A DNA stretch of 64,000 nucleotides from Saccharothrix saharensis (GTDB lineage Bacteria; Actinomycetota; Actinomycetes; Mycobacteriales; Pseudonocardiaceae): the NCBI RefSeq assembly GCF_006716745.1, contig NZ_VFPP01000001.1, positions 5,343,386 through 5,407,385 on the forward strand, in the 5' to 3' direction. A model generated the notes under the pieces. It ran no database searches, was not told the DNA's origin, and worked only from the letters and a program-made list of their open reading frames with translations. A program made the position numbers and the translations under genes. How positions within the stretch are numbered: the stretch's first letter is position 1; each line of letters opens with the position of its first letter. Below, piece after piece: positions 25,049 to 34,226 of the stretch.

Positions 25049-25765
25049 ATGAAGCGCAGCAAGGCGTACAAGAACGCTGCTGAGCTGGTTGACCGTGAGC
25101 GGCTCTACTCGCCGCTGGAGGCAGCCAAGCTCGCCAAGGAGACTTCCAAGGTGAAGCTGGACGCGACCGTCGAGGTCGCCATCCGGCTCGGCGTCGACCC
25201 CCGCAAGGCCGACCAGATGGTCCGCGGCACCGTGAACCTGCCGCACGGTACGGGCAAGACCGCCCGCGTGATCGTCTTCGCGACCGGTGACAAGGCCGCC
25301 GAGGCCGAGGCCGCCGGCGCCGACGCGGTCGGCTCCGAGGACCTGATCGAGCGCATCCAGGGCGGCTGGCTCGAGTTCGACGCCGCGATCGCCACGCCCG
25401 ACCAGATGGCGAAGGTCGGTCGCATCGCCCGCATCCTCGGCCCGCGTGGCCTGATGCCGAACCCGAAGACCGGCACCGTGACGCCCGACGTCACCAAGGC
25501 CGTCGCGGACATCAAGGGCGGTAAGATCAACTTCCGCGTCGACAAGCAGGCCAACCTGCACCTGGTGATCGGCAAGGTGTCGTTCGACCCGGACAAGCTG
25601 GTCGAGAACTACGCCGCCGCGCTGGACGAGATCCTGCGCGCCAAGCCGTCCGCGGCCAAGGGCCGGTACCTGAAGAAGATCACGGTCTCGACCACGATGG
25701 GCCCGGGCATCCCGGTCGACCCGAACCGCACCCGCAACCTGCTCTCCGACGAGGCCACCGCCTGA
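25049..25765 (+). CDS. rplA: 50S ribosomal protein L1
   Basis: I chose ATG 25049 ([20 protein letters not shown]), with AAGGACAG upstream, giving 238 residues; the open frame extends to 24992 without family similarity. The L1 signature [20 protein letters not shown] is present. L1 forms the mobile stalk at the E site, and in many bacteria represses its own operon by binding the mRNA leader. Confidence 0.97.
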   Translation: MKRSKAYKNAAELVDRERLYSPLEAAKLAKETSKVKLDATVEVAIRLGVDPRKADQMVRGTVNLPHGTGKTARVIVFATGDKAAEAEAAGADAVGSEDLIERIQGGWLEFDAAIATPDQMAKVGRIARILGPRGLMPNPKTGTVTPDVTKAVADIKGGKINFRVDKQANLHLVIGKVSFDPDKLVENYAAALDEILRAKPSAAKGRYLKKITVSTTMGPGIPVDPNRTRNLLSDEATA

Positions 25766-25788
25766 CGACGGCCCGTCCGAAGCACCAC

Positions 25789-25823
25789 GAAGCGCCCCTC
25801 GGCCTCCCGCCGAGGGGCGCTTC
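25789..25823. terminator. Bidirectional terminator between rplA and a convergent gene
   Basis: GAAGCGCCCCTCGG (25789-25802) pairs perfectly with CCGAGGGGCGCTTC (25810-25823) around a 7-base loop, lying between the rplA stop (25765) and the convergent stop at 25829. Confidence 0.85.
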
Positions 25824-25828
25824 GCCGT

Positions 25829-26608
25829 TCACGGGCAGTCCGGCTCGGCCTCGTAGCCGGTGATCGCCCACGCGCCGCTGGTCTGCTTGGTCAGCACGAA
25901 CTTGCCCAGCTTCGGGCCGCTGCGCACGCCCAGGGCGCAGGAGCTCACCTCGACCGAGCCGGACGCGGGCGGGCTGACCATCGTCGTGGGGAAGACGAGC
26001 TGCCGGTAGGTGCTCACGTCGGTGATCCGGCCCTTCAGCTTCGCCACCGCGGCCGGGCAGTCGGACGCGTCGAACGCCTCCGCGAACGCCTTCTTCGGTC
26101 CGTCGTCCTTGAAGTACAGGCACGCCCGGTCGCCGTCACCGGTGCCGACGTGCTTGTAGAACTGGCCGATCGTGCCCGTGAGGCCGTACGGGGTGGCCGG
26201 CGCGATGACGTTGTTCTCCACGCCGCCGCTGTCGACCGCCACGCCGCCGGGGTCGTCGCCGCCGAAGTACTGCTCGTAGAAGTACGACAGCACCAGCAGC
26301 ACGACGACCAGGTACACCAAGCGCCGGAAGAGCTTGCTGCGCAGGAGGATCTTCCACAGCGGCTCGCGGCGTGGGGTGGCCGCAGGGGGGTAGCCGGGTG
26401 GGGGGTAACCCGGTGGGGTGCCGGGCGGTGGGGTGGAGCCCGGCGGGAGGCTCGGCGGGGTCGAGCCCGGGGGCAGGCTCGGTGGGGTGGTGCCCTGGGC
26501 CTGCTGGAAGCGCTGGAACTCCTGGAACCGTTGGAACTCCTGGAACTGCCGGAGCTGTTCCGGGTCGATGTCCGGTGGCGGGGTGTTCCGTGGCGGCTCT
26601 TCGGTCAC
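25829..26608 (-). CDS. Proline-rich single-pass membrane protein with extracytoplasmic domain
   Basis: The 259-residue protein begins with an acidic start and a short Phe-Gln repeat (QFQEFQRFQEFQRFQQ). A Pro/Gly-rich tract of about 50 residues follows (PPSLPPGSTPP repeated twice, then PPGYPP). One membrane helix lies at about 102-118 after a basic flank. The outer domain of about 140 residues has three Cys and an NTF2-like pattern (GQFYKHVGTGDGDRACLYF, GAWAITGYEAEPDCP). Function is unknown; similar proteins are common in Pseudonocardiales. It is convergent with rplA and divergent from rplJ. Confidence 0.7.
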   Translation of the reverse strand: MTEEPPRNTPPPDIDPEQLRQFQEFQRFQEFQRFQQAQGTTPPSLPPGSTPPSLPPGSTPPPGTPPGYPPPGYPPAATPRREPLWKILLRSKLFRRLVYLVVVLLVLSYFYEQYFGGDDPGGVAVDSGGVENNVIAPATPYGLTGTIGQFYKHVGTGDGDRACLYFKDDGPKKAFAEAFDASDCPAAVAKLKGRITDVSTYRQLVFPTTMVSPPASGSVEVSSCALGVRSGPKLGKFVLTKQTSGAWAITGYEAEPDCP

Positions 26609-26778
26609 GCGTCACATCATGCCGATTTGGAGCGGTGGGGACACGTCCCGTACGCTGGGCGACGGTTCACCAAAGACCGCTGGTCATCCCTGTCCACGTG
26701 ACGGGGAACGAAGGTCCCGCGAAGCGGGCGGCCCGCGCAGGAGAACGAGGAAGACTTGAGCGCGTTCACGCGCTCGTG

Positions 26779-26808
26779 ACGCCCCGTGCTGCTGCGCAGG
26801 GGCGTTTT
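26779..26808 (+). promoter_or_regulatory. L10-leader attenuator hairpin
   Basis: In the 259-bp gap before rplJ, ACGCCCC (26779-26785) pairs with GGGGCGT (26799-26805) and is followed directly by TTTTCGCTTTG, the form of an intrinsic terminator 60 bp before the rplJ start. Bacterial rplJL leaders bind L10-(L12)4 and attenuate transcription, so this is the likely autoregulatory site. The rest of the leader (26700-26867) has no gene. Confidence 0.6.
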
Positions 26809-26867
26809 CGCTTTGCGCGGCCCTCTCGGCTCGACCGGTGCGTCACTAGCCCAGAGAGGAGGCGATC

Positions 26868-27425
26868 ATGGCGAAGCCCAGCAAGGTTTCGGCCGTCGCC
26901 GAGCTCACGGACAAGTTCCGTGGAAGCTCGGCCGCTGTCGTGACCGAGTACCGCGGCCTCTCCATGGCGCAGCTCACCACGCTGCGTCGCGCTCTCGGCG
27001 CGGGCACCACGTACACCGTTGCGAAGAACACGCTGGTCAAGCGTGCCGCTGAGGACGCGGGCGTCGAGGGCCTCGAGGCCCTGCTCGTCGGTCCGACCGC
27101 CATCGCGTTCGTCGAGGGCGAGCCGGTCGACGCGGCCAAGGCGCTGCGTGACTTCGCGAAGGACAACAAGGCCCTGGTCATCAAGGGCGGCTACATGGAC
27201 GGCCGCCCCCTCTCGGTCGAAGAGGTCACCGCGATCGCGGACCTCGAGACCCGTGAGGTGCTGCTCGCCAAGCTGGCGGGCGCGATGAAGGGCAACCTGG
27301 CCAAGGCCGCGGGTCTGTTCCAGGCCCCCGCCTCCCAGGTCGCTCGCCTGGCTGCTGCCCTCCAGGAGAAGAAGGCCGCGGAGGCGCCTGCCGCCGCCGA
27401 GGCCGACGCTCCGGCCGAAAGCTGA
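26868..27425 (+). CDS. rplJ: 50S ribosomal protein L10
   Basis: The 185-residue protein starts [20 protein letters not shown], with GAGAGGAGG upstream. The rRNA-binding globular domain ([31 protein letters not shown]) is followed by C-terminal helices for L12 dimers and an Ala/Glu-rich tail. It anchors the L7/L12 stalk, and rplL follows after 63 bp. Confidence 0.97.
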   Translation: MAKPSKVSAVAELTDKFRGSSAAVVTEYRGLSMAQLTTLRRALGAGTTYTVAKNTLVKRAAEDAGVEGLEALLVGPTAIAFVEGEPVDAAKALRDFAKDNKALVIKGGYMDGRPLSVEEVTAIADLETREVLLAKLAGAMKGNLAKAAGLFQAPASQVARLAAALQEKKAAEAPAAAEADAPAES

Positions 27426-27488
27426 TCACACCCGGAAACTCCGCGTCCCGGCCGCAGTTCGGGCGTTGAAAGAGAAAGGACCGCCATC

Positions 27489-27875
27489 ATGGCGAAGCTC
27501 AGCACCGACGAGCTGCTCGACGCGTTCAAGGAGATGACCCTCCTGGAGCTCTCGAAGTTCGTGAAGGACTTCGAGGAGACCTTCGAGGTCACCGCCGCCG
27601 CTCCGGTCGCCGTCGCCGCCGCGGGCCCGGCCGCCGCTGCCGCCCCCGCCGAGGAGGAGAAGGACGAGTTCACCGTCGTCCTCGAGGGCGCCGGCGACAA
27701 GAAGATCCAGGTCATCAAGGTCGTCCGCGAGGTCGTCTCGGGCCTGGGCCTGAAGGAGGCCAAGGAGCTGGTCGAGTCCGCTCCGAAGCCGCTGCTGGAG
27801 AACGTGGCGAAGGACGTCGCCGACGCCGCCAAGGAGAAGCTCGAGGCCGCCGGCGCCAAGATCTCGCTCAAGTGA
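27489..27875 (+). CDS. rplL: 50S ribosomal protein L7/L12
   Basis: The 128-residue acidic protein has an N-terminal dimerisation domain ([20 protein letters not shown]), an Ala/Pro hinge ([19 protein letters not shown]) and the C-terminal factor-binding domain ([20 protein letters not shown]). It recruits the translation GTPases and is the last gene of this ribosomal block before the mce cluster. Confidence 0.97.
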   Translation: MAKLSTDELLDAFKEMTLLELSKFVKDFEETFEVTAAAPVAVAAAGPAAAAAPAEEEKDEFTVVLEGAGDKKIQVIKVVREVVSGLGLKEAKELVESAPKPLLENVAKDVADAAKEKLEAAGAKISLK

Positions 27876-27895
27876 TCTAGCGCGACACGCTGCCG

Positions 27896-27930
27896 CGAAG
27901 GCGGGCGCCCGAACCGGGTGCCCGCCTTCG
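27896..27930 (+). terminator. Terminator after rplL
   Basis: CGAAGGCGGGCGCCC (27896-27910) pairs with GGGTGCCCGCCTTCG (27916-27930) with one G-T wobble and a 5-base loop, 20 bp past the rplL stop. It ends the rplJL transcript before the mce operon. The rest of the gap to 28138 shows no gene. Confidence 0.85.
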
Positions 27931-28138
27931 TGCTGTCCAGGGCCGGTGATCTTGACCACGTCGGGCCGGGTGCCCCACCATCGGGCGGAGGGCGCGGGAT
28001 GAACTTGCTCACACCGTTACCCATCCGAAACCGCCCTAACCCAACTGGTGAGTAACCACGACGCGGCGGCCTCGTTGCACGGGTATGACGCCGGCCTGTC
28101 CGGCGTCGGGCGAAGCCGACCGCTGACCTGGAGGTGCG

Positions 28139-29227
28139 ATGGGCGTCGAGGTGGTCGTCGAGGGCCTGACCAAGTCCTTCGGCAAGCAGACCATCTGGCG
28201 GGACGTCACGCTCACCCTCCCGCCGGGTGAGGTCAGCGTGATGCTCGGACCGTCGGGCACGGGCAAGTCCGTCTTCCTGAAGTCCCTGGTCGGCCTGCTG
28301 AAACCGGAGCAGGGCCGGATCGTCATCAACGGCGTGGACCTGGTCCGCTGCTCCGAGCACAAGCTCTACGAGATCCGGAAGCTGTTCGGCGTCCTGTTCC
28401 AGGACGGCGCGCTGTTCGGCTCGATGAACCTCTTCGACAACGTCGCCTTCCCGCTGCGCGAGCACACCCGCAAGACCGAGGCCGAGGTCCGGCGGATCGT
28501 GCTGGAGAAGATGGAGATGGTCGGCCTCGTCGGCGCGGAGAAGAAGCTCCCCGGCGAGATCTCCGGGGGCATGCGCAAGCGGGCCGGCCTGGCCCGCGCC
28601 CTCGTGCTGGACCCCGAGATCATCCTGTGCGACGAGCCGGACTCCGGCCTCGACCCGGTTCGCACGGCCTACCTCAGCCAGTTGCTGATCGACCTGAACT
28701 CGCAGATCGACGCGACCATCCTGATCGTCACGCACAACATCACGGTGGCCCGCACGGTCCCGGACAACCTCGGCATGCTCTTCCGCCGCGAACTGGTCAT
28801 GTTCGGCCCCCGCGAGGTGCTGCTGACCAGCGACGAACCGGTGGTCGAGCAGTTCCTCAACGGCCGTCGCATCGGCCCGATCGGCATGTCGGAGGAGAAG
28901 GACCAGGCCACGATGGCCGCCGAGCTGGCGCACCGCGACGCGGGTCACTCGGACGGTTCGCCGGACGAGGACGTGCGCGGCATCGTGCCGCAGTTGGAGC
29001 CGACGCCCGGCCTGCCACCGCGCGGCGCGGTGCGGCGGCGCAAGGACCGCGTGATGAACATCCTGCACACGCTGCCGCCCGAGGCGCAGCAGGGCATCAT
29101 CGCCAGCCTCACGCCCGAGGAGCGCCACCACTACCGGGTGATGGCGGAGGCGGGCGACCGCACGGGTCCGATCACCGCCGCCCCGGTCACGCCCAGCCCG
29201 TGGCCGCGGCAGGGGGGCGTGCTGTGA
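28139..29227 (+). CDS. mceG: ABC transporter ATPase of the Mce system (MceG/Mkl type)
   Basis: The 362-residue protein has Walker A GPSGTGKS (38-45), the signature ISGGMRKRAGLARAL, Walker B EIILCDEP with DSGLDP, and H-loop VTHN. A C-terminal extension of about 100 residues is typical of Mkl. It energises the YrbE/Mce lipid importer. ATG 28139 has GGAGG upstream. It is coupled to the next gene by a GTGA overlap. In Mycobacterium mkl is also located between rplL and rpoB, but there it is apart from the mce genes. Confidence 0.93.
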   Translation: MGVEVVVEGLTKSFGKQTIWRDVTLTLPPGEVSVMLGPSGTGKSVFLKSLVGLLKPEQGRIVINGVDLVRCSEHKLYEIRKLFGVLFQDGALFGSMNLFDNVAFPLREHTRKTEAEVRRIVLEKMEMVGLVGAEKKLPGEISGGMRKRAGLARALVLDPEIILCDEPDSGLDPVRTAYLSQLLIDLNSQIDATILIVTHNITVARTVPDNLGMLFRRELVMFGPREVLLTSDEPVVEQFLNGRRIGPIGMSEEKDQATMAAELAHRDAGHSDGSPDEDVRGIVPQLEPTPGLPPRGAVRRRKDRVMNILHTLPPEAQQGIIASLTPEERHHYRVMAEAGDRTGPITAAPVTPSPWPRQGGVL

Positions 29228-30009
29228 GCTCATCGGCGACGTTCCCCGGCGTGGGGGCGCTGCGCGAGACGGGGCGCATGTTCGCGCTCGCCGTCGACGT
29301 CGTGCGCAACACGTTCCGCCGCCCGTTCCAGCTGCGGGAGTTCATCCAGCAGTGCTGGTTCGTGGTGAGCGTGACGGTGCTGCCGACGGCGCTGGTGTCG
29401 ATCCCGTTCGGCGCGGTCATCGCGTTGCAGATCGGCTCGCTGACCCGGCAGATCGGCGCGCAGTCGTTCACCGGCGCGGCGAGCGTGCTGGCGATCATCC
29501 AGCAGGCCAGCCCGATCGTGACGGCGCTGCTCATCGCGGGCGCGGGCGGCTCGGCGATCTGCGCGGACCTCGGTTCGCGCAAGATCCGCGAGGAGATCGA
29601 CGCCATGGAGGTGCTGGGCGTCTCGCCGATCCAGCGCCTGGTCGTGCCGCGCGTGCTGGCCGCGATGCTGGTGTCCGTGCTGCTCAACGGCATGGTCAGC
29701 GTGGTCGGCGTAATGGGCGGCTACTTCTTCAACGTGATCCTGCAGGACGGCACGCCCGGTGCGTACCTGGCCAGCTTCAGCGCCCTGGCGCAGCTGCCCG
29801 ACCTGTGGATCTCCGAGATCAAGGCGCTCATCTTCGGGTTCATCGCGGGCATCGTGGCCGCCTACCGCGGGCTGAACCCGGCGGGCGGGCCGAAGGGCGT
29901 CGGCGACGCGGTCAACCAGGCCGTGGTCATCACGTTCCTGCTGCTGTTCTTCGTGAACTTCGTGCTCACCACGATCTACCTCCAGGTCGTCCCGGCGAAG
30001 GGGAGCTGA
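29224..30009 (+). CDS. yrbEA: MlaE/YrbE family permease, first subunit
   Basis: I chose GTG 29224, overlapping the ATPase stop as GTGA; the longer frame back to 28627 would overlap the ATPase gene. The 261-residue protein has five or six membrane helices and the family's conserved patch (SAICADLGSRKIREEIDAME, the EExDAxxxLG coupling helix that docks onto the ATPase). It forms the inner-membrane permease with the next gene. Confidence 0.93.
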   Translation: MSSSATFPGVGALRETGRMFALAVDVVRNTFRRPFQLREFIQQCWFVVSVTVLPTALVSIPFGAVIALQIGSLTRQIGAQSFTGAASVLAIIQQASPIVTALLIAGAGGSAICADLGSRKIREEIDAMEVLGVSPIQRLVVPRVLAAMLVSVLLNGMVSVVGVMGGYFFNVILQDGTPGAYLASFSALAQLPDLWISEIKALIFGFIAGIVAAYRGLNPAGGPKGVGDAVNQAVVITFLLLFFVNFVLTTIYLQVVPAKGS

Positions 30010-30010
30010 G

Positions 30011-30850
30011 GTGGCCGCGATGAACGACCGGTTCCGCAAGGCCGCGAACGCGCCGTTGAACGTGCTCGACACGTTCGGCGACCAGTTGTGGTTCTACGTC
30101 CGGGCGATCTGCTGGATCCCGCGCACGCTGACCCGCTACCTGCGGGAGACGCTGCGGCTGCTGGCCGAGGTGAGCTTCGGCTCGGGCGCGCTGGCCGTCA
30201 TCGGCGGCACGATCGGCGTGATGGTCGGCCTGTCGGTGTTCACCGGCACGGTCGTCGGCCTGCAGGGCTTCACCGCGCTCAACCAGATCGGCACCTCGGC
30301 GTTCGCGGGCTTCGTGTCCGCGTACTTCAACACCCGCGAGATCGCGCCGCTGGTCGCGGGCCTGGCGCTGAGCGCGACCGTCGGCTCGGGCTTCACCGCG
30401 CAGCTCGGCGCGATGCGGATCTCCGAGGAGATCGACGCGCTGGAGGTCATGGGCATCCCCAGCCTGCCGTTCCTGGTGACCACGCGGATCATCGCCGGGT
30501 TCATCGCGATCATCCCGCTGTACGTGATCGGCCTGCTGACCTCGTACCTGGCGGCCCGGCTGATCACGGTCGAGTTCTACGGGCAGTCGGCGGGCACCTA
30601 CGACCACTACTTCAACCTGTTCCTACCCCCGGTCGACGTGCTCTGGTCGTTCGGCAAGGTGCTCGTGTTCGCCGTGGTGATCATCCTGACCCACTGCTAC
30701 TACGGCTACCGGGCCAGCGGCGGCCCGGCGGGCGTGGGCGTCGCGGTCGGCCGCGCGGTGCGCACCGCGATCGTGACGACGAGCCTGCTGGACTTCTTCC
30801 TCAGCATGGCCATCTGGGGCACCACGACGACGGTGAGGATCGCCGGATGA
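30011..30850 (+). CDS. yrbEB: MlaE/YrbE family permease, second subunit
   Basis: The 279-residue protein starts at GTG 30011, one base after the previous stop; an ATG lies 9 bases further. It has the same coupling motif (LGAMRISEEIDALEVMGIPS) and membrane layout as the first permease, consistent with a heterodimeric channel. It overlaps mceA by ATGA. Confidence 0.93.
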   Translation: MAAMNDRFRKAANAPLNVLDTFGDQLWFYVRAICWIPRTLTRYLRETLRLLAEVSFGSGALAVIGGTIGVMVGLSVFTGTVVGLQGFTALNQIGTSAFAGFVSAYFNTREIAPLVAGLALSATVGSGFTAQLGAMRISEEIDALEVMGIPSLPFLVTTRIIAGFIAIIPLYVIGLLTSYLAARLITVEFYGQSAGTYDHYFNLFLPPVDVLWSFGKVLVFAVVIILTHCYYGYRASGGPAGVGVAVGRAVRTAIVTTSLLDFFLSMAIWGTTTTVRIAG

Positions 30851-32175
30851 TCAAGCGGCGGCTCCTGGGTGTCGTGTTCATCGCGGTCATCGCCCTGTTC
30901 CTCTCGGTCACGGTGGCGCTGTACAACGACGTGTTCACGCAGGTCGTGAAGGTGACGCTGAAGACCGACCGGGTCGGCAACCAGCTGCTGATCGACTCCG
31001 ACGTGAAGGTCCGGGGCATGATCGTCGGTCAGGTGAAGGGCATCCGGACCACGGGCGACGGCGCCGAGCTGGAGCTGGCGCTGGACCCGGACCAGGTCAG
31101 GCACATCCCGGCCAACGTCTCCGCGCGCCTGCTGCCGAAGACCCTGTTCGGCGAGCGGTACGTGAACCTCGTGGTGCCCGCCGAGCGCCAGGACCCGCTC
31201 GCCGAGGGCGACGTCATCGAGCAGGACCGCTCCAGCAGCGCCATCGAGCTGGAACGCGTGCTCGACGACCTGATGCCGGTGCTGCGGGCCGTGCAGCCGG
31301 AGAAGCTGGCCACCACGCTGACCGCGATGTCGCAGGCGCTGGAGAACCGGGGCAAGCCCCTGGGCGAGACGCTGGTGCAGCTCGACGCCTACCTCGGCGA
31401 GTTCAACCCGCAGCTGCCCAAGCTCAAGGACGGCATCAGCCGCCTCGCCGACGTCTCGAACGTCTACGCCGACGCCGCCCCCGACCTGGTGCAGGCGCTG
31501 TCGGACGCCACCGTCACCAGCCGCACGCTGGTCGAGCAGCGCGACAACCTGCTGGCCATGTACGGCACGCTGACCACCACGTCGCTGGACCTGAACAGCT
31601 TCCTCGCGGTGAACAAGAACAACCTGATCCAGCTCGCGGACGTCAGCAGGCCGACGTTGGAGCTGCTGGCCAAGTACGCGCCCGAGTACCCGTGCCTGCT
31701 CAAGGGCCTGTCGGAGTTCAAGCCGATCATGGACCAGGTGTTCGGCAAGGGCACCGACGAGCCGGGCCTGCACATCACGCTGGAGATCACGGCCAGCCGC
31801 GGCAAGTACGAGCCCGGCAAGGACGACCCGGAGTACGCCGACAAGCGCGGCCCGCGCTGCTACGACATCGTGCCGCGGCCGGACCCGTTCCCGCAGTACC
31901 CGCCGGAGGGCCCGGTCAAGGACGGCTCCACGTCGCCGCCGCCCGCGCGGTCGGCCACCGACGGCCTGCTGCCGCCGAACACGGGGACGATCCGCGACGA
32001 CGGCACTGTCGTGTCGTCCTACAGCGGCGTGCCGTCGCTGGCGAACTCGCCGGAGGAGCAGGACTTCCTGGCCGCGCTGCTGGCACCGCAGTTCGGCTTG
32101 AAGGAGCGGGAGATGCCGAGCTTCACCGCGCTGCTGCTCGGACCCCTGTACCGGGGAGCGGAGGTGACGGCATGA
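30847..32175 (+). CDS. mceA: Mce family protein, MceA position
   Basis: I chose ATG 30847, overlapping the permease stop; the frame to 30088 is shadow. The 442-residue protein has an N-terminal membrane anchor (LLGVVFIAVIALFLSVTVAL) and the MCE/MlaD beta-barrel domain (about 38-115, with VKVRGMIVGQVKGI and FGERYVNLVVPA). A helical Mce-C region and a proline-rich tail follow. Mce proteins stack as a hexameric tunnel carrying lipids or sterols through the periplasm-like space. Confidence 0.92.
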   Translation: MIKRRLLGVVFIAVIALFLSVTVALYNDVFTQVVKVTLKTDRVGNQLLIDSDVKVRGMIVGQVKGIRTTGDGAELELALDPDQVRHIPANVSARLLPKTLFGERYVNLVVPAERQDPLAEGDVIEQDRSSSAIELERVLDDLMPVLRAVQPEKLATTLTAMSQALENRGKPLGETLVQLDAYLGEFNPQLPKLKDGISRLADVSNVYADAAPDLVQALSDATVTSRTLVEQRDNLLAMYGTLTTTSLDLNSFLAVNKNNLIQLADVSRPTLELLAKYAPEYPCLLKGLSEFKPIMDQVFGKGTDEPGLHITLEITASRGKYEPGKDDPEYADKRGPRCYDIVPRPDPFPQYPPEGPVKDGSTSPPPARSATDGLLPPNTGTIRDDGTVVSSYSGVPSLANSPEEQDFLAALLAPQFGLKEREMPSFTALLLGPLYRGAEVTA

Positions 32176-33200
32176 GGTCCCTGGCCGCGCCGCTGATCAA
32201 GCTCGGCGTCTTCGCCGCCATCACGATCGTGGCGACCACGCTGCTCGCGGTGACCATCTCGAACGTCAACTTCAACGGCGCCACCGGCTACACGGCCCGG
32301 TTCACCGACGTGACGGCGCTCAACGAGGGCGACGACATCCGCATCGCGGGCGTCCGGGTCGGCCAGGTCGACGAGATCCGGGTGGTCGACCGGCGGCTGG
32401 CCGAGGTGGGGTTCTCGCTGGAGGGCGACCGCACGCTGCCCGCGTCGGTGACCGCGACGATCAAGTACCGCAACCTGGTCGGCCAGCGGTACATCTCGCT
32501 GGAGCACGGCGTGGGCGACGCGTCCGCGCTGCGGCCCGGTGACGTCATCCCGTTGGAGCGCACCAAGCCCGCGCTCGACCTCACCGTGCTGTTCAACGGC
32601 TTCAAGCCGCTGTTCCAGGCGCTGAACCCGGACGACGTGAACAAGCTGTCCAACGAGATCATCCAGGTCCTGCAGGGCGAGGGCGGCACGATCGACAGCC
32701 TGCTGCGCCACACGGCGTCGCTGACGTCGACGCTGGCGAGCCGCGACCAGGTGATCGGCGAGGTGATCACCAACCTCAACGCCGTGCTGGACACCGTCAA
32801 CTCGCGCACCGACCAGGTGTCCACGCTGGTCACCACCTTGCAGGAGCTGACGACGGGCCTCGCGGGCGACCGCGAGCCGATCGGTGAGGCGATCAGCGCC
32901 ATGGGCGAGCTGACCACGACGACCGCCGACCTGCTCGACCGGTCGCGGCAGCCGTTGAAGGACGACATCGCGAACCTCGGCCTGGTGTCGCAGACGCTGG
33001 CCGACCACGAGTCGGTCGTGGAGGGCGTCATCCGCAACCTGCCGGGCAAGATCGAGGCGATGTCGCGGACCGCGTCCTACGGGTCCTGGTTCAACTTCTT
33101 CCTGTGCGAGGGCACCGGGCAGGTGGCCGTGCCGCCGATCATCAACGACCCGATCCCGATCACGGCTCTGCCGGTCACGCAACCGAGGTGCCGCCGATGA
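32172..33200 (+). CDS. mceB: Mce family protein, MceB position
   Basis: ATG 32172 lies in an ATGA overlap; the product has 342 residues. Membrane anchor residues are 8-30, the MCE domain contains DIRIAGVRVGQVDEI and LVGQRYISLE, and a long helical region follows. A conserved C-terminal WFNFFLCEGTGQ segment is typical of this subfamily. It is one subunit of the Mce tunnel and is coupled to mceC by ATGA. Confidence 0.92.
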   Translation: MRSLAAPLIKLGVFAAITIVATTLLAVTISNVNFNGATGYTARFTDVTALNEGDDIRIAGVRVGQVDEIRVVDRRLAEVGFSLEGDRTLPASVTATIKYRNLVGQRYISLEHGVGDASALRPGDVIPLERTKPALDLTVLFNGFKPLFQALNPDDVNKLSNEIIQVLQGEGGTIDSLLRHTASLTSTLASRDQVIGEVITNLNAVLDTVNSRTDQVSTLVTTLQELTTGLAGDREPIGEAISAMGELTTTTADLLDRSRQPLKDDIANLGLVSQTLADHESVVEGVIRNLPGKIEAMSRTASYGSWFNFFLCEGTGQVAVPPIINDPIPITALPVTQPRCRR

Positions 33201-34225
33201 AGGTGCAACGCAACCCGGTGACGGTCGGCGTGGTCGGCCTCACCGTGATCGCCCTGCTGCTGCTCGCCGCGTTCAACTCCGACGACCTGCCGATCATCGG
33301 CGGCGGCACCACGTACTCGGCCGAGTTCACCGAGGCCGCGGGCCTGGTCCCGTCCAACGAGGTGCGGGTGGCCGGGGTCAAGGTCGGCAAGGTGACCGAC
33401 GTCGAGCTGGACGGCGACAAGGTGAAGGTGTCGTTCCGGGTCAAGGACGCCTGGGTGGGCGACCGCACCACCGCGGTGATCCGGATCAAGACGCTGCTGG
33501 GGCAGAAGTTCCTGGCCCTGGACCCGCAGGGCACCGAGCCGCTGGACCCGGGCCGACCGATCCCGCGCGAGCGCACGCTGTCGCCGTACGACGTGCAGGA
33601 GGCGTTCAACGGGCTGGCGGACACGGTCGGCCGGATCGACACCGATCAGCTCGCGGACAGCTTCCAGGTCCTCTCGGAGACCTTCGCGGGCTCGGCGGAG
33701 AGCGTGCGCGGCGCGTTGGACGGCCTGTCGGCGCTGTCGAAGACGATCTCGTCGCGGGACGAGCAGTTGGCGCAGCTGCTGGCCAACACCAACCAGATCA
33801 CCAAGACCCTGGCCGACCGCAACGAGCAGTTCGAGAAGCTGCTCGCGGACGGCAACCTGCTGCTGGGCGAGCTGCGCAAGCGGCGGGACGCCATCAGCGC
33901 CCTGCTCAACGGCACCCGTGCGCTGTCCGAGGAGCTGTCCGGCCTGGTCGCCGACAACTCGGCGCAGCTGCGGCCCGCCTTGGAGCAGTTGGCGCGGGTC
34001 ACCACGATGCTGCAGCGCAACCAGGACTCGCTGGACCGCAGCCTGTCGCTGATGGGCCCGTTCTTCCGCGTGTTCGCCAACACCCTCGGCAACGGCCGCT
34101 GGTTCGACGTCTACATCTGCGGCCTGCTGCCGCCGTCGGTGAACCTCGGCGTGGTCGGCTTCAACGAAGAGGGCTGCCTGCCCCCCGGCGTGCAGCGCTC
34201 CCCGACGCCCGGGGGAGGGAACTGA
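33197..34225 (+). CDS. mceC: Mce family protein, MceC position
   Basis: ATG 33197 lies in an ATGA overlap; the product has 342 residues. Membrane anchor VGVVGLTVIALLLLAAF is followed by an MCE domain (EVRVAGVKVGKVTDVELD, LLGQKFLALDP), coiled-coil-like helices (SSRDEQLAQLLANTNQITK) and a WFDVYICGLLPP end. One base separates it from mceD. Confidence 0.92.
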   Translation: MKVQRNPVTVGVVGLTVIALLLLAAFNSDDLPIIGGGTTYSAEFTEAAGLVPSNEVRVAGVKVGKVTDVELDGDKVKVSFRVKDAWVGDRTTAVIRIKTLLGQKFLALDPQGTEPLDPGRPIPRERTLSPYDVQEAFNGLADTVGRIDTDQLADSFQVLSETFAGSAESVRGALDGLSALSKTISSRDEQLAQLLANTNQITKTLADRNEQFEKLLADGNLLLGELRKRRDAISALLNGTRALSEELSGLVADNSAQLRPALEQLARVTTMLQRNQDSLDRSLSLMGPFFRVFANTLGNGRWFDVYICGLLPPSVNLGVVGFNEEGCLPPGVQRSPTPGGGN

Positions 34226-34226
34226 C

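Noticed and set aside
27191..29233. 680-residue leftward frame opposite rplJ-rplL-mceG
   Set aside because: It crosses three well-supported genes on the other strand and a terminator; its composition is shadow-like.
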